A stretch of DNA of 64,000 nucleotides from Rhizobium tumorigenes (lineage in GTDB: Bacteria; Pseudomonadota; Alphaproteobacteria; Rhizobiales; Rhizobiaceae), in NCBI RefSeq assembly GCF_003240565.2, contig NZ_CP117257.1:124001-188000 (forward strand), in the 5' to 3' direction. A model generated the notes under the pieces. The model worked only from the letters and a program-made list of their open reading frames with translations. It ran no database searches and had not been told where the DNA came from. Position numbers and translations under genes: made by a program. Below, piece by piece: positions 1-7,975 of this stretch (position 1 is the first letter of the stretch; each line of letters opens with the position of its first letter).

Positions 1-1737
1 CAAATCCTTGACGACGTTAACACTGACGATTCCGACGAGCGGAACGAGCTCGATAGCCAAACAGTTTCAGCATCGATCCATGAAAGTTCAGTTCAAGCTG
101 TGGGGCCACGGCAAGAGCGCCTCGATGACTTCCCCGATTTGACCGACGAGGAACTGGCGAGAATCGACGCACTATCTGAAACTCGCACCATTTCGAAGCG
201 GAATTCTGCATACGATATTCATGCGGTCATGCCGGATAATGTTCTCTCTCGAGTGGATTTTGCTGGGGGTGCCGAAGAGCTGCGTGCAAGCCCTGCGGTC
301 CATCGGGAGGGTTCTCGGCTCAAGTTGAACCCACCAGAAGGAAAGTTCGATGACTTCCCCGATTTGACCGATGAGGACCTGGCGAGAATCGACGCGCTAT
401 CTGAAACTTACACCACTTCGAAACAGGATGTTGCACCCAATATTCATCCGGTCATGCCGAATAATGTTCTCTCGCGAGTGGATTTTGCTGGGGGTGCCGA
501 CGGGCTGCGTGCAAGCCCTGCGGTCCATCGGGAGGGGTCTGGGCTCGAATTTAGCCCACCAGAAGGAAAGTTCGATGACTTCCCCGATTTGACCGACGAG
601 GAACTGGCTAGAATCGACGCACTATCTGAAACGCATACCAAGAGACCTTTCTCCGCGCGGGATGTTGCAGGCGATTTCCATGGGGGCAGCTTGAATGAGG
701 CTTTCGAGAAAGTGGGTTCGCCCACTATTGCCCCGGAAACGAGCATCGAACGCGCGCCTGGATCATCACAAGCGATCCGCAAGGACCTTCCTGGCTTGAG
801 TGCCGTAGAGCCCTCGCATATCAGCGAAGCATCGCGTGTTAACATAGCTTTTGAAAAGGGGAAACAAAAGGTCGCGTTAGAAGATGAGGTTCGGCCAGAC
901 CTCAGCACGTCCCAAGCTTACCAGCGGCACCCGTCAACCCATACGATTTTTAATGCTGAACATATTGGTGATAACCTGCTGATCGGGAACGAGCCCGTTC
1001 CCCCGTGGCCCCATCCGTGGGAGCATGTCGTGCTCTTTGAGACATGCCGACAAATATTTGAAAGAAAAGGGAAGTGGCCCATTGCGGAGGACTTGGACAA
1101 CAGTGTGATCCTGGTCAAAAAAGTGGATGGCGCACAAAGATCTTATATGCCCCGAAATCAGCTTCTTTTGCATCTCGGTCCCCAAAAGTATCTCGAACGA
1201 ATGAAGGCGCTCGGTCTTTCCGAGAACACTTTCAACAGGCTGAAGACCGATAGGCAATATCACTATAATACACCTGCTGGACCACGGGTCAGCGATCATG
1301 ACTATGAGTTCCCGCTACAGGCAGGTGTGCACAATCCGGAGGTGATGGTTCAGCATCGTGGTGGAACCTTCTTTGCGTTTTGGCCAAAGCTCCTCAGGCT
1401 GGAAAGACTTGCCACTGTGACGAACACGTATGGCGCGGAGAATGTTTGGCTCAAATCACCAGACAACGCTTACATGACGCCGGCGACGTATAATTCCAGA
1501 GTGGCGGATGGCGCCGAAGACCTTTTTGCCAAGTTCATACATCCCGCTCATGTCTTGGACCACGCCGATAACCCTGAAACTTCCAGCGTAAAAACTGTCC
1601 GCGACATCATGCCCGGCGCAAATCGCGCGCAACCTACAGATCGCACCGGGACGCAATCCGTGAGTCGCAGCGGACACGGCCGCGACGCGCCGCTTGATAC
1701 GAGGGAACCCCGTATGCGTGAAGACTATGGGCGGTAG
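1..1737 (+). CDS. virD3: VirD3-like virulence protein, 5' end outside window
   Basis: The frame is open from base 1, so the N-terminus lies upstream; a GTG at 100 is only an internal possibility. The gene sits directly before virD4 in the same direction, the place of virD3 in the virD operon. That position, more than any recognised domain, is the reason for the name. The protein starts with an acidic 75-residue unit (core DDFPDLTDEELARIDALSE) at about nt 124, 349 and 574: two full copies and a partial third. A more ordinary globular stretch follows (about nt 950-1540, with PPWPHPWEHVVLFETCRQIF), then an Arg-rich hydrophilic tail ending REPRMREDYGR. That tail resembles the charged C-termini of type IV secretion substrates, though export is not established. 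VirD3 has no firmly known function. The repeats make copy-number variation between strains likely. Confidence 0.6.
   Translation, partial: QILDDVNTDDSDERNELDSQTVSASIHESSVQAVGPRQERLDDFPDLTDEELARIDALSETRTISKRNSAYDIHAVMPDNVLSRVDFAGGAEELRASPAVHREGSRLKLNPPEGKFDDFPDLTDEDLARIDALSETYTTSKQDVAPNIHPVMPNNVLSRVDFAGGADGLRASPAVHREGSGLEFSPPEGKFDDFPDLTDEELARIDALSETHTKRPFSARDVAGDFHGGSLNEAFEKVGSPTIAPETSIERAPGSSQAIRKDLPGLSAVEPSHISEASRVNIAFEKGKQKVALEDEVRPDLSTSQAYQRHPSTHTIFNAEHIGDNLLIGNEPVPPWPHPWEHVVLFETCRQIFERKGKWPIAEDLDNSVILVKKVDGAQRSYMPRNQLLLHLGPQKYLERMKALGLSENTFNRLKTDRQYHYNTPAGPRVSDHDYEFPLQAGVHNPEVMVQHRGGTFFAFWPKLLRLERLATVTNTYGAENVWLKSPDNAYMTPATYNSRVADGAEDLFAKFIHPAHVLDHADNPETSSVKTVRDIMPGANRAQPTDRTGTQSVSRSGHGRDAPLDTREPRMREDYGR
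124..650 (+). repeat. 225-bp in-frame tandem repeat in virD3
   Basis: Two complete 75-codon units (about 124-348 and 349-573) and the start of a third (574 to about 640) are nearly identical at protein level. Each opens with FDDFPDLTDE and, in the full units, contains VLSRVDFAGGA and RASPAVHREGS. The near identity suggests recent duplication or homogenisation. Confidence 0.85.
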
Positions 1738-1797
1738 TTTCAGCTATCCGCACAACAAGTTGCCTTTTCCGATAGGGGATCGAAGCGTGGTCACGTG

Positions 1798-3723
1798 ATG
1801 AATTCAGGCAAGTACACGCCAATACGCCTAGCTATAAGCATAGTATGTTCACTGGTCGCTGGGTTTTGCGCGGCGAGTCTCTATGCAACATTCCGCCATG
1901 GCTTTACTGGCGAAGCGATGATGACGTTCAGCGTTTTCGCGTTCTTGTACGAGGCACCACCTTATTTGGGATACGCAAGCCCCATCTTCTATCACGGATT
2001 GGCGATTATCTTTGCCACATGCGCGTTCCTACTGCTGTGCCAACTATTCCTATCGATGCGCGATCGCGAGCATCACGGAACTGCTCGCTGGGCCGGGGTT
2101 GGCGAAATGCGATACGCCGGCTACCTCCAGCGATACAGTCGCATCAAGGGCCCCATCTTCGGAAAGATATGTGGGCCGCGCTGGTTCGGAAGCTATCTAA
2201 CCAATGGAGACCAACCTCACAGCCTTATTGTCGCGCCAACCCGCGCCGGTAAGGGCGTTGGCGTCGTTATTCCGACATTGCTAACCTTTCAGGGCTCGGT
2301 GATTGCTTTGGATGTGAAGGGTGAGCTTTTTGAACTCACGTCGAGAGCGCGCAAATCAAGCGGCGACGCGGTTTTCAAGTTCTCACCGTTAGATCCAGAG
2401 CGGCGAACGCACTGCTACAATCCCGTACTGGATATTGCCGCGTTGCCACCCGAGCGGCGCTTTACCGAAACGCGCCGCCTCGCTGCCAATCTTATCACAG
2501 CCAAGGGCAAGGGAGCAGAAGGTTTCATCGACGGCGCACGGGATCTTTTCGTTGCAGGCATCCTGAGCTGCATTGAGCGCGGCACACCCACAATCGGTTC
2601 CGTTTACGACCTATTTGCTCAGCCGGGCGAGAAATACAAGCTTTTTGCTAAACTCGCGGAGGAAACCCAAAACAAAGAGGCTCAGCGCATATTCGACAAC
2701 ATGGCAGGAAATGACACCAAAATTCTGACATCCTATACATCGGTGCTCGGCGACGGCGGGCTCAATCTTTGGGCCGATCCGCTGGTCAAAGCAGCGACAA
2801 GTCAATCCGATTTTTCCGTTTACGACCTACGTCGGAAGAGGACCTGCATTTATCTTTGTGTCAGCCCAAATGATCTTGAGGTCGTAGCGCCGTTGATGCG
2901 CCTCCTCTTTCAGCAGGTTGTGTCAATCCTTCAGCGAACGCTGCCTGTTAAGGATGAACGGCATGAGGTCCTGTTTCTCCTCGACGAGTTCAAGCATTTG
3001 GGCAAGCTGGAAGCGGTGGAAACGGCAATCACCACGATTGCCGGTTATAAGGGCCGCTTCATGTTTATTATACAGAGTCTGTCGGCCTTGACCGGAACTT
3101 ATGATGAGACCGGCAAGCAAAATTTTCTCAGCAATACGGGCGTGCAGGTATTCATGGCTACGGCTGACGACGAGACACCAACCTACATTTCTAAAGCTAT
3201 CGGCGAATACACGTTCCAGGCTCGTTCAACGTCATACAGCCAAGCTCGCATGTTTGATCATAACATCCAGATCTCCGATCAAGGTGCTCCTCTTTTGCGG
3301 CCCGAACAAGTCCGCCTGCTCGACGACAACTACGAAATAGTCCTTATCAAGGGCCAGCCTCCTCTCAAACTCCGGAAGGTGCGATATTATTCCGATTTCA
3401 TGTTGAAGCGGATTTTCGAAAGCCAGGCGGGTTCCCTTCCCGAGCCCGCATCTTTGATGCTTCCGGAAGACACGAATCTCTTTGGCGACAATCTCAGTCA
3501 ACGAGCAACTGGCACAACTATGTTAGAGGCGGTGCAGATCGAACCGACAGACTATGTAGAAGCCGATACTTCCCTGATTGGCTGCCTCAAAAAGAGGTGG
3601 GTGATTTCAACAGGTTATGATTCCTTCGGATTTGCAAAGATTCGATGGAGTTCACGATGGCCTGGACTGAAATCACCCGTCGGCAATATGCCCGGCGAAC
3701 GGCTCGCTATGCAAGTGACATGA
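1798..3723 (+). CDS. virD4: VirD4 coupling protein, C-terminus replaced by IS sequence
   Basis: VirD4 is the inner-membrane type IV coupling ATPase that brings the VirD2-T-strand and effectors to the VirB channel. The ATG at 1798 gives MNSGKYTPIRLAISIVCSL; a GTG lies one codon upstream. Two N-terminal membrane segments (about residues 9-30 and 50-80) precede the P-loop APTRAGKGVGVVIP (about 150-163) and the Walker B-like LFLLDEFKHLG (about 395). Codons 1-593 are VirD4. At 3578 an IS element begins, and the frame then adds about 48 IS-encoded residues up to a stop at 3723. The missing native C-terminus is still readable after the IS (4514-4734); rejoined, the protein would be about 666 residues, close to the usual 668. 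The ATPase core is complete, so partial function is possible. Loss of the C-terminal tail may affect substrate docking. Confidence 0.93.
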   Translation: MNSGKYTPIRLAISIVCSLVAGFCAASLYATFRHGFTGEAMMTFSVFAFLYEAPPYLGYASPIFYHGLAIIFATCAFLLLCQLFLSMRDREHHGTARWAGVGEMRYAGYLQRYSRIKGPIFGKICGPRWFGSYLTNGDQPHSLIVAPTRAGKGVGVVIPTLLTFQGSVIALDVKGELFELTSRARKSSGDAVFKFSPLDPERRTHCYNPVLDIAALPPERRFTETRRLAANLITAKGKGAEGFIDGARDLFVAGILSCIERGTPTIGSVYDLFAQPGEKYKLFAKLAEETQNKEAQRIFDNMAGNDTKILTSYTSVLGDGGLNLWADPLVKAATSQSDFSVYDLRRKRTCIYLCVSPNDLEVVAPLMRLLFQQVVSILQRTLPVKDERHEVLFLLDEFKHLGKLEAVETAITTIAGYKGRFMFIIQSLSALTGTYDETGKQNFLSNTGVQVFMATADDETPTYISKAIGEYTFQARSTSYSQARMFDHNIQISDQGAPLLRPEQVRLLDDNYEIVLIKGQPPLKLRKVRYYSDFMLKRIFESQAGSLPEPASLMLPEDTNLFGDNLSQRATGTTMLEAVQIEPTDYVEADTSLIGCLKKRWVISTGYDSFGFAKIRWSSRWPGLKSPVGNMPGERLAMQVT

Positions 3724-4510
3724 CGGATCGGGAATGGGAACTGGTTGCGCCTTTTTTGCCGATGCCCCGCCGCTTGGGTCGACCTCGCACCACTGATTTG
3801 CGCGAGGTCGTAAATGCTCTGCTTTACATCGCCACCACCGGTTGCCAGTGGCGGATGCTGCCGAAGGATTTTCCGCCCTGTTCAACGGTCCAGCGCTATT
3901 TTTATGAATGGCGGGCACTGGGACTTTGGACACGCATCAACCATCATCTCGTGATGGAGGCACGCGAGTTGGAGGGCAGAGAGGCAAGTCCGACGGCTGG
4001 TGTGATCGATAGTCAGAGCGTGAAAACTACGGAAAGCGGTGGCATACGAGGCTATGATGCAGGTAAGAAGACGAAAGGGAGAAAGCGCCATATCATCGTC
4101 GATACGCTTGGCCTGATGGTCGGTCTCATGGTGCACAGCGCCGACATCCAGGATCGCGATGGTGCTCCTGATCTTCTGAAATCCATCCGCCACAGGTGGC
4201 CATGGTTGCTGCATGTCTTCGCTGATGGCGGCTATGCAGGCGATAAGTTGAAGCGGCGATTGAAGAAGATCGGACGCTGGACGGTCGAGATCATCAAGCG
4301 CTCGGACAAAGCGAAAGGCTTTGAAGTTCTGCCACGACGCTGGGTCGTCGAGCGGACCTTCGCGTGGCTTGGCAGATGCCGCAGGCTAGCAAAGGACGTC
4401 GAAAAATCCATCGCCTCCTCAGAGGCATGGATTATGATCGCCCACATTCGCCTGATAACCCGGCGGCTCGCAAGGTATCGATATCATTGAAGCCTTTTCG
4501 AGTCCGACTC
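3578..4510 (+). mobile_element. IS5-family (IS1031-type) insertion sequence, copy 1
   Basis: This 933-bp element has the same length as the copy at 35844-36776. Terminal inverted repeats are GGCTGCCTCAAAAA at the left (from 3580) and GAGTCGGACTCGAAAA read inward from the right. It is flanked by a 3-bp direct repeat, TGA (3575-3577 and 4511-4513). A TNA target duplication, one DDE transposase and this size fit the IS1031 group of IS5. The outermost two bases on the left (TT) differ from copy 2 (GA). Removing the IS plus one TGA restores the virD4 frame exactly. Confidence 0.93.
3657..4490 (+). CDS. IS5-family DDE transposase (copy 1)
   Basis: This is a 277-residue transposase starting at MAWTEITRRQ; an in-frame ATG four codons upstream is also possible, but copy 2 starts at MAWTE. 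Putative DDE residues lie in VIDSQSVKTTESGG, HVFADGGYAGDK and RRWVVERTFAWLGR, the last being the YREK-like region of IS5-family enzymes. It differs from the copy at 35864-36697 at only a few residues (for example RRQY versus RRHY, WELVAP versus WVLVEP, TKGRK versus VKGRK), so the two derive from recent transposition but are not identical. It reads in the direction of virD4 and virD5, so outward transcription could help express virD5. Confidence 0.93.
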   Translation: MAWTEITRRQYARRTARYASDMTDREWELVAPFLPMPRRLGRPRTTDLREVVNALLYIATTGCQWRMLPKDFPPCSTVQRYFYEWRALGLWTRINHHLVMEARELEGREASPTAGVIDSQSVKTTESGGIRGYDAGKKTKGRKRHIIVDTLGLMVGLMVHSADIQDRDGAPDLLKSIRHRWPWLLHVFADGGYAGDKLKRRLKKIGRWTVEIIKRSDKAKGFEVLPRRWVVERTFAWLGRCRRLAKDVEKSIASSEAWIMIAHIRLITRRLARYRYH

Positions 4511-4734
4511 TGAGTAAAACCATGGTTGATGGAGAGGATAGTGTCGCAATTGGGATGGAGGTTTACCCTGGGTCAAACGAAGTTGGTGACATTGGCGAGT
4601 GCAGCGGTTCCGCCGCCGCCGAACCTGTGTCCGAGATGCCTCCGGAAATAGCTCCAGCACTATTGGCGCAACGCGAGCTCCTCGAGCAGATCATTTCGCT
4701 CCAGCGACGCGGTGAAATTGCGCCTGACACTTGA
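4511..4734 (+). pseudogene. virD4: Detached 3' end of virD4
   Basis: After the right TGA copy of the target duplication, the virD4 frame resumes (SKTMVDGEDSVAIG...) and runs to a TGA at 4732-4734, ending LLEQIISLQRRGEIAPDT. This is the native C-terminal 73 or so residues of VirD4. An internal ATG at 4522 could in principle start translation, but no separate function is expected. Confidence 0.88.
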
Positions 4735-4836
4735 AATGCGTTGTGACGACATTTCCGATCGAGCCTTGTGAGCGCCGTTAGATGCCAGTTCGTGAATTCA
4801 TGACCAACGAAGTTTGCAGATTGATGAGACATCGCC

Positions 4837-7350
4837 ATGAACCCGCCGGGAAATTCAAAAATTGGGCTCACCGCGTCGGCTAGATCCTCGCTCGACGTTC
4901 ACGCCGGAGTTACCCCTGTCCTTCGTCCCACGGATTCCGGGAACCGTTGTGCTGGCTCCTCATCTGACGGCCAAACGGATCACGGGGAAGAATCATCTGC
5001 ATCTTTCTTTTACGATGGAATGAGACTGGGCGTTGCCGAGCGGTCAGCCTACGAGACCTGGGATGGAGCTGACCGACCCACGTGGAGAGACCTCGTACTG
5101 AGTGCCCGCCTTAATGATATCGACAGTTCCGCTTGGAATTTCGATGGCGGACAAACGACGTCGTCGGTTTTTGTCTATGAGGGTGTTACTCTGGGAGAAG
5201 GAGAACGACGTGCCTACGAGGAATGGACGGAGCCCGGGCAGCCGGGGTGGCAAGAGCTCGTTGTGAACGCCCGGACTGCAGAACTACACCCGTCGGCTGC
5301 AGTTTCGCATGAGCGCGATCCCCCTGAAAGAAGCACGGAGTTGCGGTCCGATGCACCCAAGCGCAAGCGGAAAGGCTCAATAGACCAAGACGAGAGTGTC
5401 CCTTCATCATTTTACTATGATGGGAAGAGGCTCAGCTCACCCGAGCGCGAAGTATATGACAACTGGAGCAAACCGGAACCACCTTCATGGAGAGACCTGA
5501 TAATAAACGCGCGTCTTGATGCTATTGACAGGTCCGCCTGGCTCCGTGAATCGGGAGGGGCTTCCGTCTTTGAGTACGAAGGGATCCCGCTGGGTGAGGG
5601 GGAACGCCTGGCATATGAAAGTTGGCTGGAGCCCGCGCAGCCCGGATGGGAAGATCTCGTGGTGAACACACGCACTGCTGAATTAAACCAGTCTGCTCGG
5701 GCCTCGTGTGAGAACGAAAGTCTTGAAGAAGGGAAGGGATTTTCATCTCACGAATTGGAGGGCACGTTGGGCTCCCCAATTGACGGTGCGCAGGACGCTC
5801 GTGCATCCTTTGTGTACGACGGAGTGTCTCTCGGAGCGCCCGAGCGTGACGTGTACGAGAACTGGAACAAGCCCGAACGACCCTCATGGGAAGATCTAAT
5901 CCTGGATGCCCGCCTCGCTGCGGTACAGGATTCCTCGATCTCAAGTTTGGCGCCTGGAGAAGCATCCAACTCAGCTTTTTTTTATGACGGGATTGCGCTG
6001 GGAAACGCGGAACTCCAGGCATACGCAAGGTGGAGGCAGCCTGCTCAACCGCGGTGGCAGAATTTGGTGGTGAACGCGCGTTTGTTGGAACTCGACCCTT
6101 CGGCTTGGATTCACGATGAACATGACCCATTTGAGGAGGTCGAGGAGTTCAACCCGCCATCGCGATCGACTACCCCAAGTGAGGCCAAGCGCACGTTCGG
6201 TAAACTTGATCTCAATCGACCGGCCCTGAGATGTGAAAAAACATCAGAAGAAGTGAGTCAGACAGGGCCTCTAACGCGCGTGCAATCGGAGATGCGGAGC
6301 GCAGTTCAAATTAAACCTTCTGGACTGAACGCGTATCGAGCGAATACAGTTGCCAGTGGCCATGCTTTCAATGGCGGAGGCAAGGTAAAGAGGCTCGGCT
6401 TCAAAAGCCACTCCGCTGGAAACGAGGCTCTTCAAGGGATGAATTCCGGTACGAAAGGACTGGCGTCCGACGAAGGCGGACAAGTTGTTCCACCAGACCG
6501 GTCCAGTGGCCCGAGAGGCGATAATATCGGCACATACGGAAGTCGTAGGAACGAACGGGTGCGGCTCGCTACCGAGACTGGACAATTCGAGTCGGAGCAC
6601 ATTTTCGGCTTTAAGGTGGTCCACGAAGTTTTACGCAGAACGAAAGAAGGTCGTCGTCTCGAAAGGCCAATGCCTGCCTATCTTGAATGTAAAGAGCTTC
6701 ATCGGCAGCACGTCGGAACTGGGAGGGGGCGAAGCGGGCTAGTTGGGCGTGGATGGACAGATGACTCCAGTTATCGCTCAGATCAACGAGCAACCTTGTC
6801 AGACCCCGTCGCGTCCGCTGAAGGTGCAACGGCTTCAAACGGATACCAGTTGAACCAACTGGGTTACGCACACCAACTCGCCAAGGATGGCTTACAAAAC
6901 GTATCGTTCGACAGCGTCACTATGCCAATTCGTGTTGCAACGACCAGCTACAATTATACGGTAAGCCGTGACCCCGTGCTGTCACCGACCAGCAAAGAGC
7001 AAGAGCCGCCAGTGCTTCATCTTGGGCCTCGTGGGCAGACAGAAGCTGTACTCGCGCGCGAGACTGCACTGACCGGACAATGGCCAACGCGCGATCGTGA
7101 ACGTGAAGTCTATAGAGAGTTTCTGGCCCTGTACGATTTCAAGACGAAACTCGAGACCAACTCGCTCAGTGTACGGCAAAAGAGAAAGGCACTCGTCTCC
7201 GCGTTGGACCGAACCGCCAGTTTGATAGGGGCGGCGCCTGTGAAAGCTCTTTCGCAAAACGCGGAACGCCAAAATACCGCTGAGTTGCCAGACGAACGGC
7301 GGGAGTATGATCCGCGCGAGCGAGGCCGACGAAGCCTCTTTCAGCGCTGA
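4837..7350 (+). CDS. virD5: VirD5 exported effector
   Basis: VirD5 is delivered into plant cells by the VirB/D4 system and acts in the nucleus. The 837-residue length is close to the usual 833. The first half holds six modules of about 46 residues (about 54-99, 109-154, 188-233, 242-287, 322-367, 378-423). Each has an F-x-Y-[DE]-G-x-x-L start and a W-x-[DE/N]-L-[VI] core, and they alternate between two subtypes in three pairs. A basic nuclear-localisation-like patch, PKRKRKG, lies near residue 175. The C-terminus, REYDPRERGRRSLFQR, is Arg-rich as expected for a VirD4-recognised export signal. The gene follows the broken virD4 by about 100 bp, and the IS in virD4 may be polar on it. Confidence 0.9.
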   Translation: MNPPGNSKIGLTASARSSLDVHAGVTPVLRPTDSGNRCAGSSSDGQTDHGEESSASFFYDGMRLGVAERSAYETWDGADRPTWRDLVLSARLNDIDSSAWNFDGGQTTSSVFVYEGVTLGEGERRAYEEWTEPGQPGWQELVVNARTAELHPSAAVSHERDPPERSTELRSDAPKRKRKGSIDQDESVPSSFYYDGKRLSSPEREVYDNWSKPEPPSWRDLIINARLDAIDRSAWLRESGGASVFEYEGIPLGEGERLAYESWLEPAQPGWEDLVVNTRTAELNQSARASCENESLEEGKGFSSHELEGTLGSPIDGAQDARASFVYDGVSLGAPERDVYENWNKPERPSWEDLILDARLAAVQDSSISSLAPGEASNSAFFYDGIALGNAELQAYARWRQPAQPRWQNLVVNARLLELDPSAWIHDEHDPFEEVEEFNPPSRSTTPSEAKRTFGKLDLNRPALRCEKTSEEVSQTGPLTRVQSEMRSAVQIKPSGLNAYRANTVASGHAFNGGGKVKRLGFKSHSAGNEALQGMNSGTKGLASDEGGQVVPPDRSSGPRGDNIGTYGSRRNERVRLATETGQFESEHIFGFKVVHEVLRRTKEGRRLERPMPAYLECKELHRQHVGTGRGRSGLVGRGWTDDSSYRSDQRATLSDPVASAEGATASNGYQLNQLGYAHQLAKDGLQNVSFDSVTMPIRVATTSYNYTVSRDPVLSPTSKEQEPPVLHLGPRGQTEAVLARETALTGQWPTRDREREVYREFLALYDFKTKLETNSLSVRQKRKALVSALDRTASLIGAAPVKALSQNAERQNTAELPDERREYDPRERGRRSLFQR
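4996..6106 (+). repeat. Six alternating 46-residue modules in virD5
   Basis: Type A modules (FFYDG...W..PTWRDL...ARL) at residues 54, 188 and 322 alternate with type B modules (VFVYEG...PGQPGWQELVVN.R) at 109, 242 and 378. The arrangement implies threefold amplification of an A-B pair of about 134 codons. Confidence 0.85.
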
Positions 7351-7770
7351 CGGTGGTACAAGAATGACCGGCCGATATCTGCAGTCACCGCTTGCCGATC
7401 CTCGCCAGAAAATAGCGTCGAAGATATCTGTGCTTGGCCGTTTGCCCTTTTCGCATGAGAACCACCAGATCGCGCAAAGCTAAACGAGGGTTACAGATGA
7501 AACGATAAACCCGTTCAACAATTTGGTCCCGGATGGTAGTTTCGACATGTTGTCGATTTCCATCCGGACTCTGAATTATGCTGCAAGAAAGACCGCTGAC
7601 ACAGGAATCCGGAGAGATCAACAGGCTGTCACGACTGGCCATCGGACGACTCGCACCCCGTGTCGCTGAGTCAAACGACACCGCCACGTAGAGCAACCGT
7701 TCACGAATGACCGTGATTGACTGGGGCAGCAATCAACAGGAGCCGGGCTCTGCCCTGCAGGAGAACAAAA
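7351..7770 (+). promoter_or_regulatory. virE promoter region with a candidate vir box
   Basis: This 420-bp gap between virD5 and virE1 carries no convincing gene. The sequence TACAGATGAAAC at 7492-7503 matches 10 of 12 positions of the VirG-binding vir box (TNCAATTGAAAY). Induction by VirA/VirG in response to plant phenolics is known for virE; the exact sites here are inferred. Confidence 0.5.
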
Positions 7771-7962
7771 ATGGCGATAGTCAAACTCAACCCCAGCAAA
7801 AGCAGCAATTCCTCCTCGCCCGAGACACATAGAGAAATTCACCAACAGAAAAAGACCGATAATCACGAACCAAGCGGTTTCACACAGTTGGACCTCGATA
7901 TGATCGCGCTGGAGAATTTTGTTCATCAGTGCCCCCTTCCTAACGAAGACCTGGCTGACTGA
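7771..7962 (+). CDS. virE1: VirE1 secretion chaperone for VirE2
   Basis: VirE1 is a small acidic chaperone that keeps VirE2 soluble in the bacterium and prevents its self-aggregation. The ATG at 7771 gives MAIVKLNPSKS, the usual VirE1 start, with AGGAG 7-11 bases upstream; the frame extends upstream but without support. The 63-residue length is close to the usual 65. The amphipathic helix FTQLDLDMIALENFVHQCPL that binds VirE2 is conserved. The gene lies 13 bp before virE2 and is surely co-transcribed with it. Confidence 0.93.
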   Translation: MAIVKLNPSKSSNSSSPETHREIHQQKKTDNHEPSGFTQLDLDMIALENFVHQCPLPNEDLAD

Positions 7963-7975
7963 AAGGAGTTCGATA

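Noticed and set aside
7385..7732. 115-codon minus-strand frame upstream of virE1
   Set aside because: No recognisable domain or ribosome site; the region is the virE promoter.
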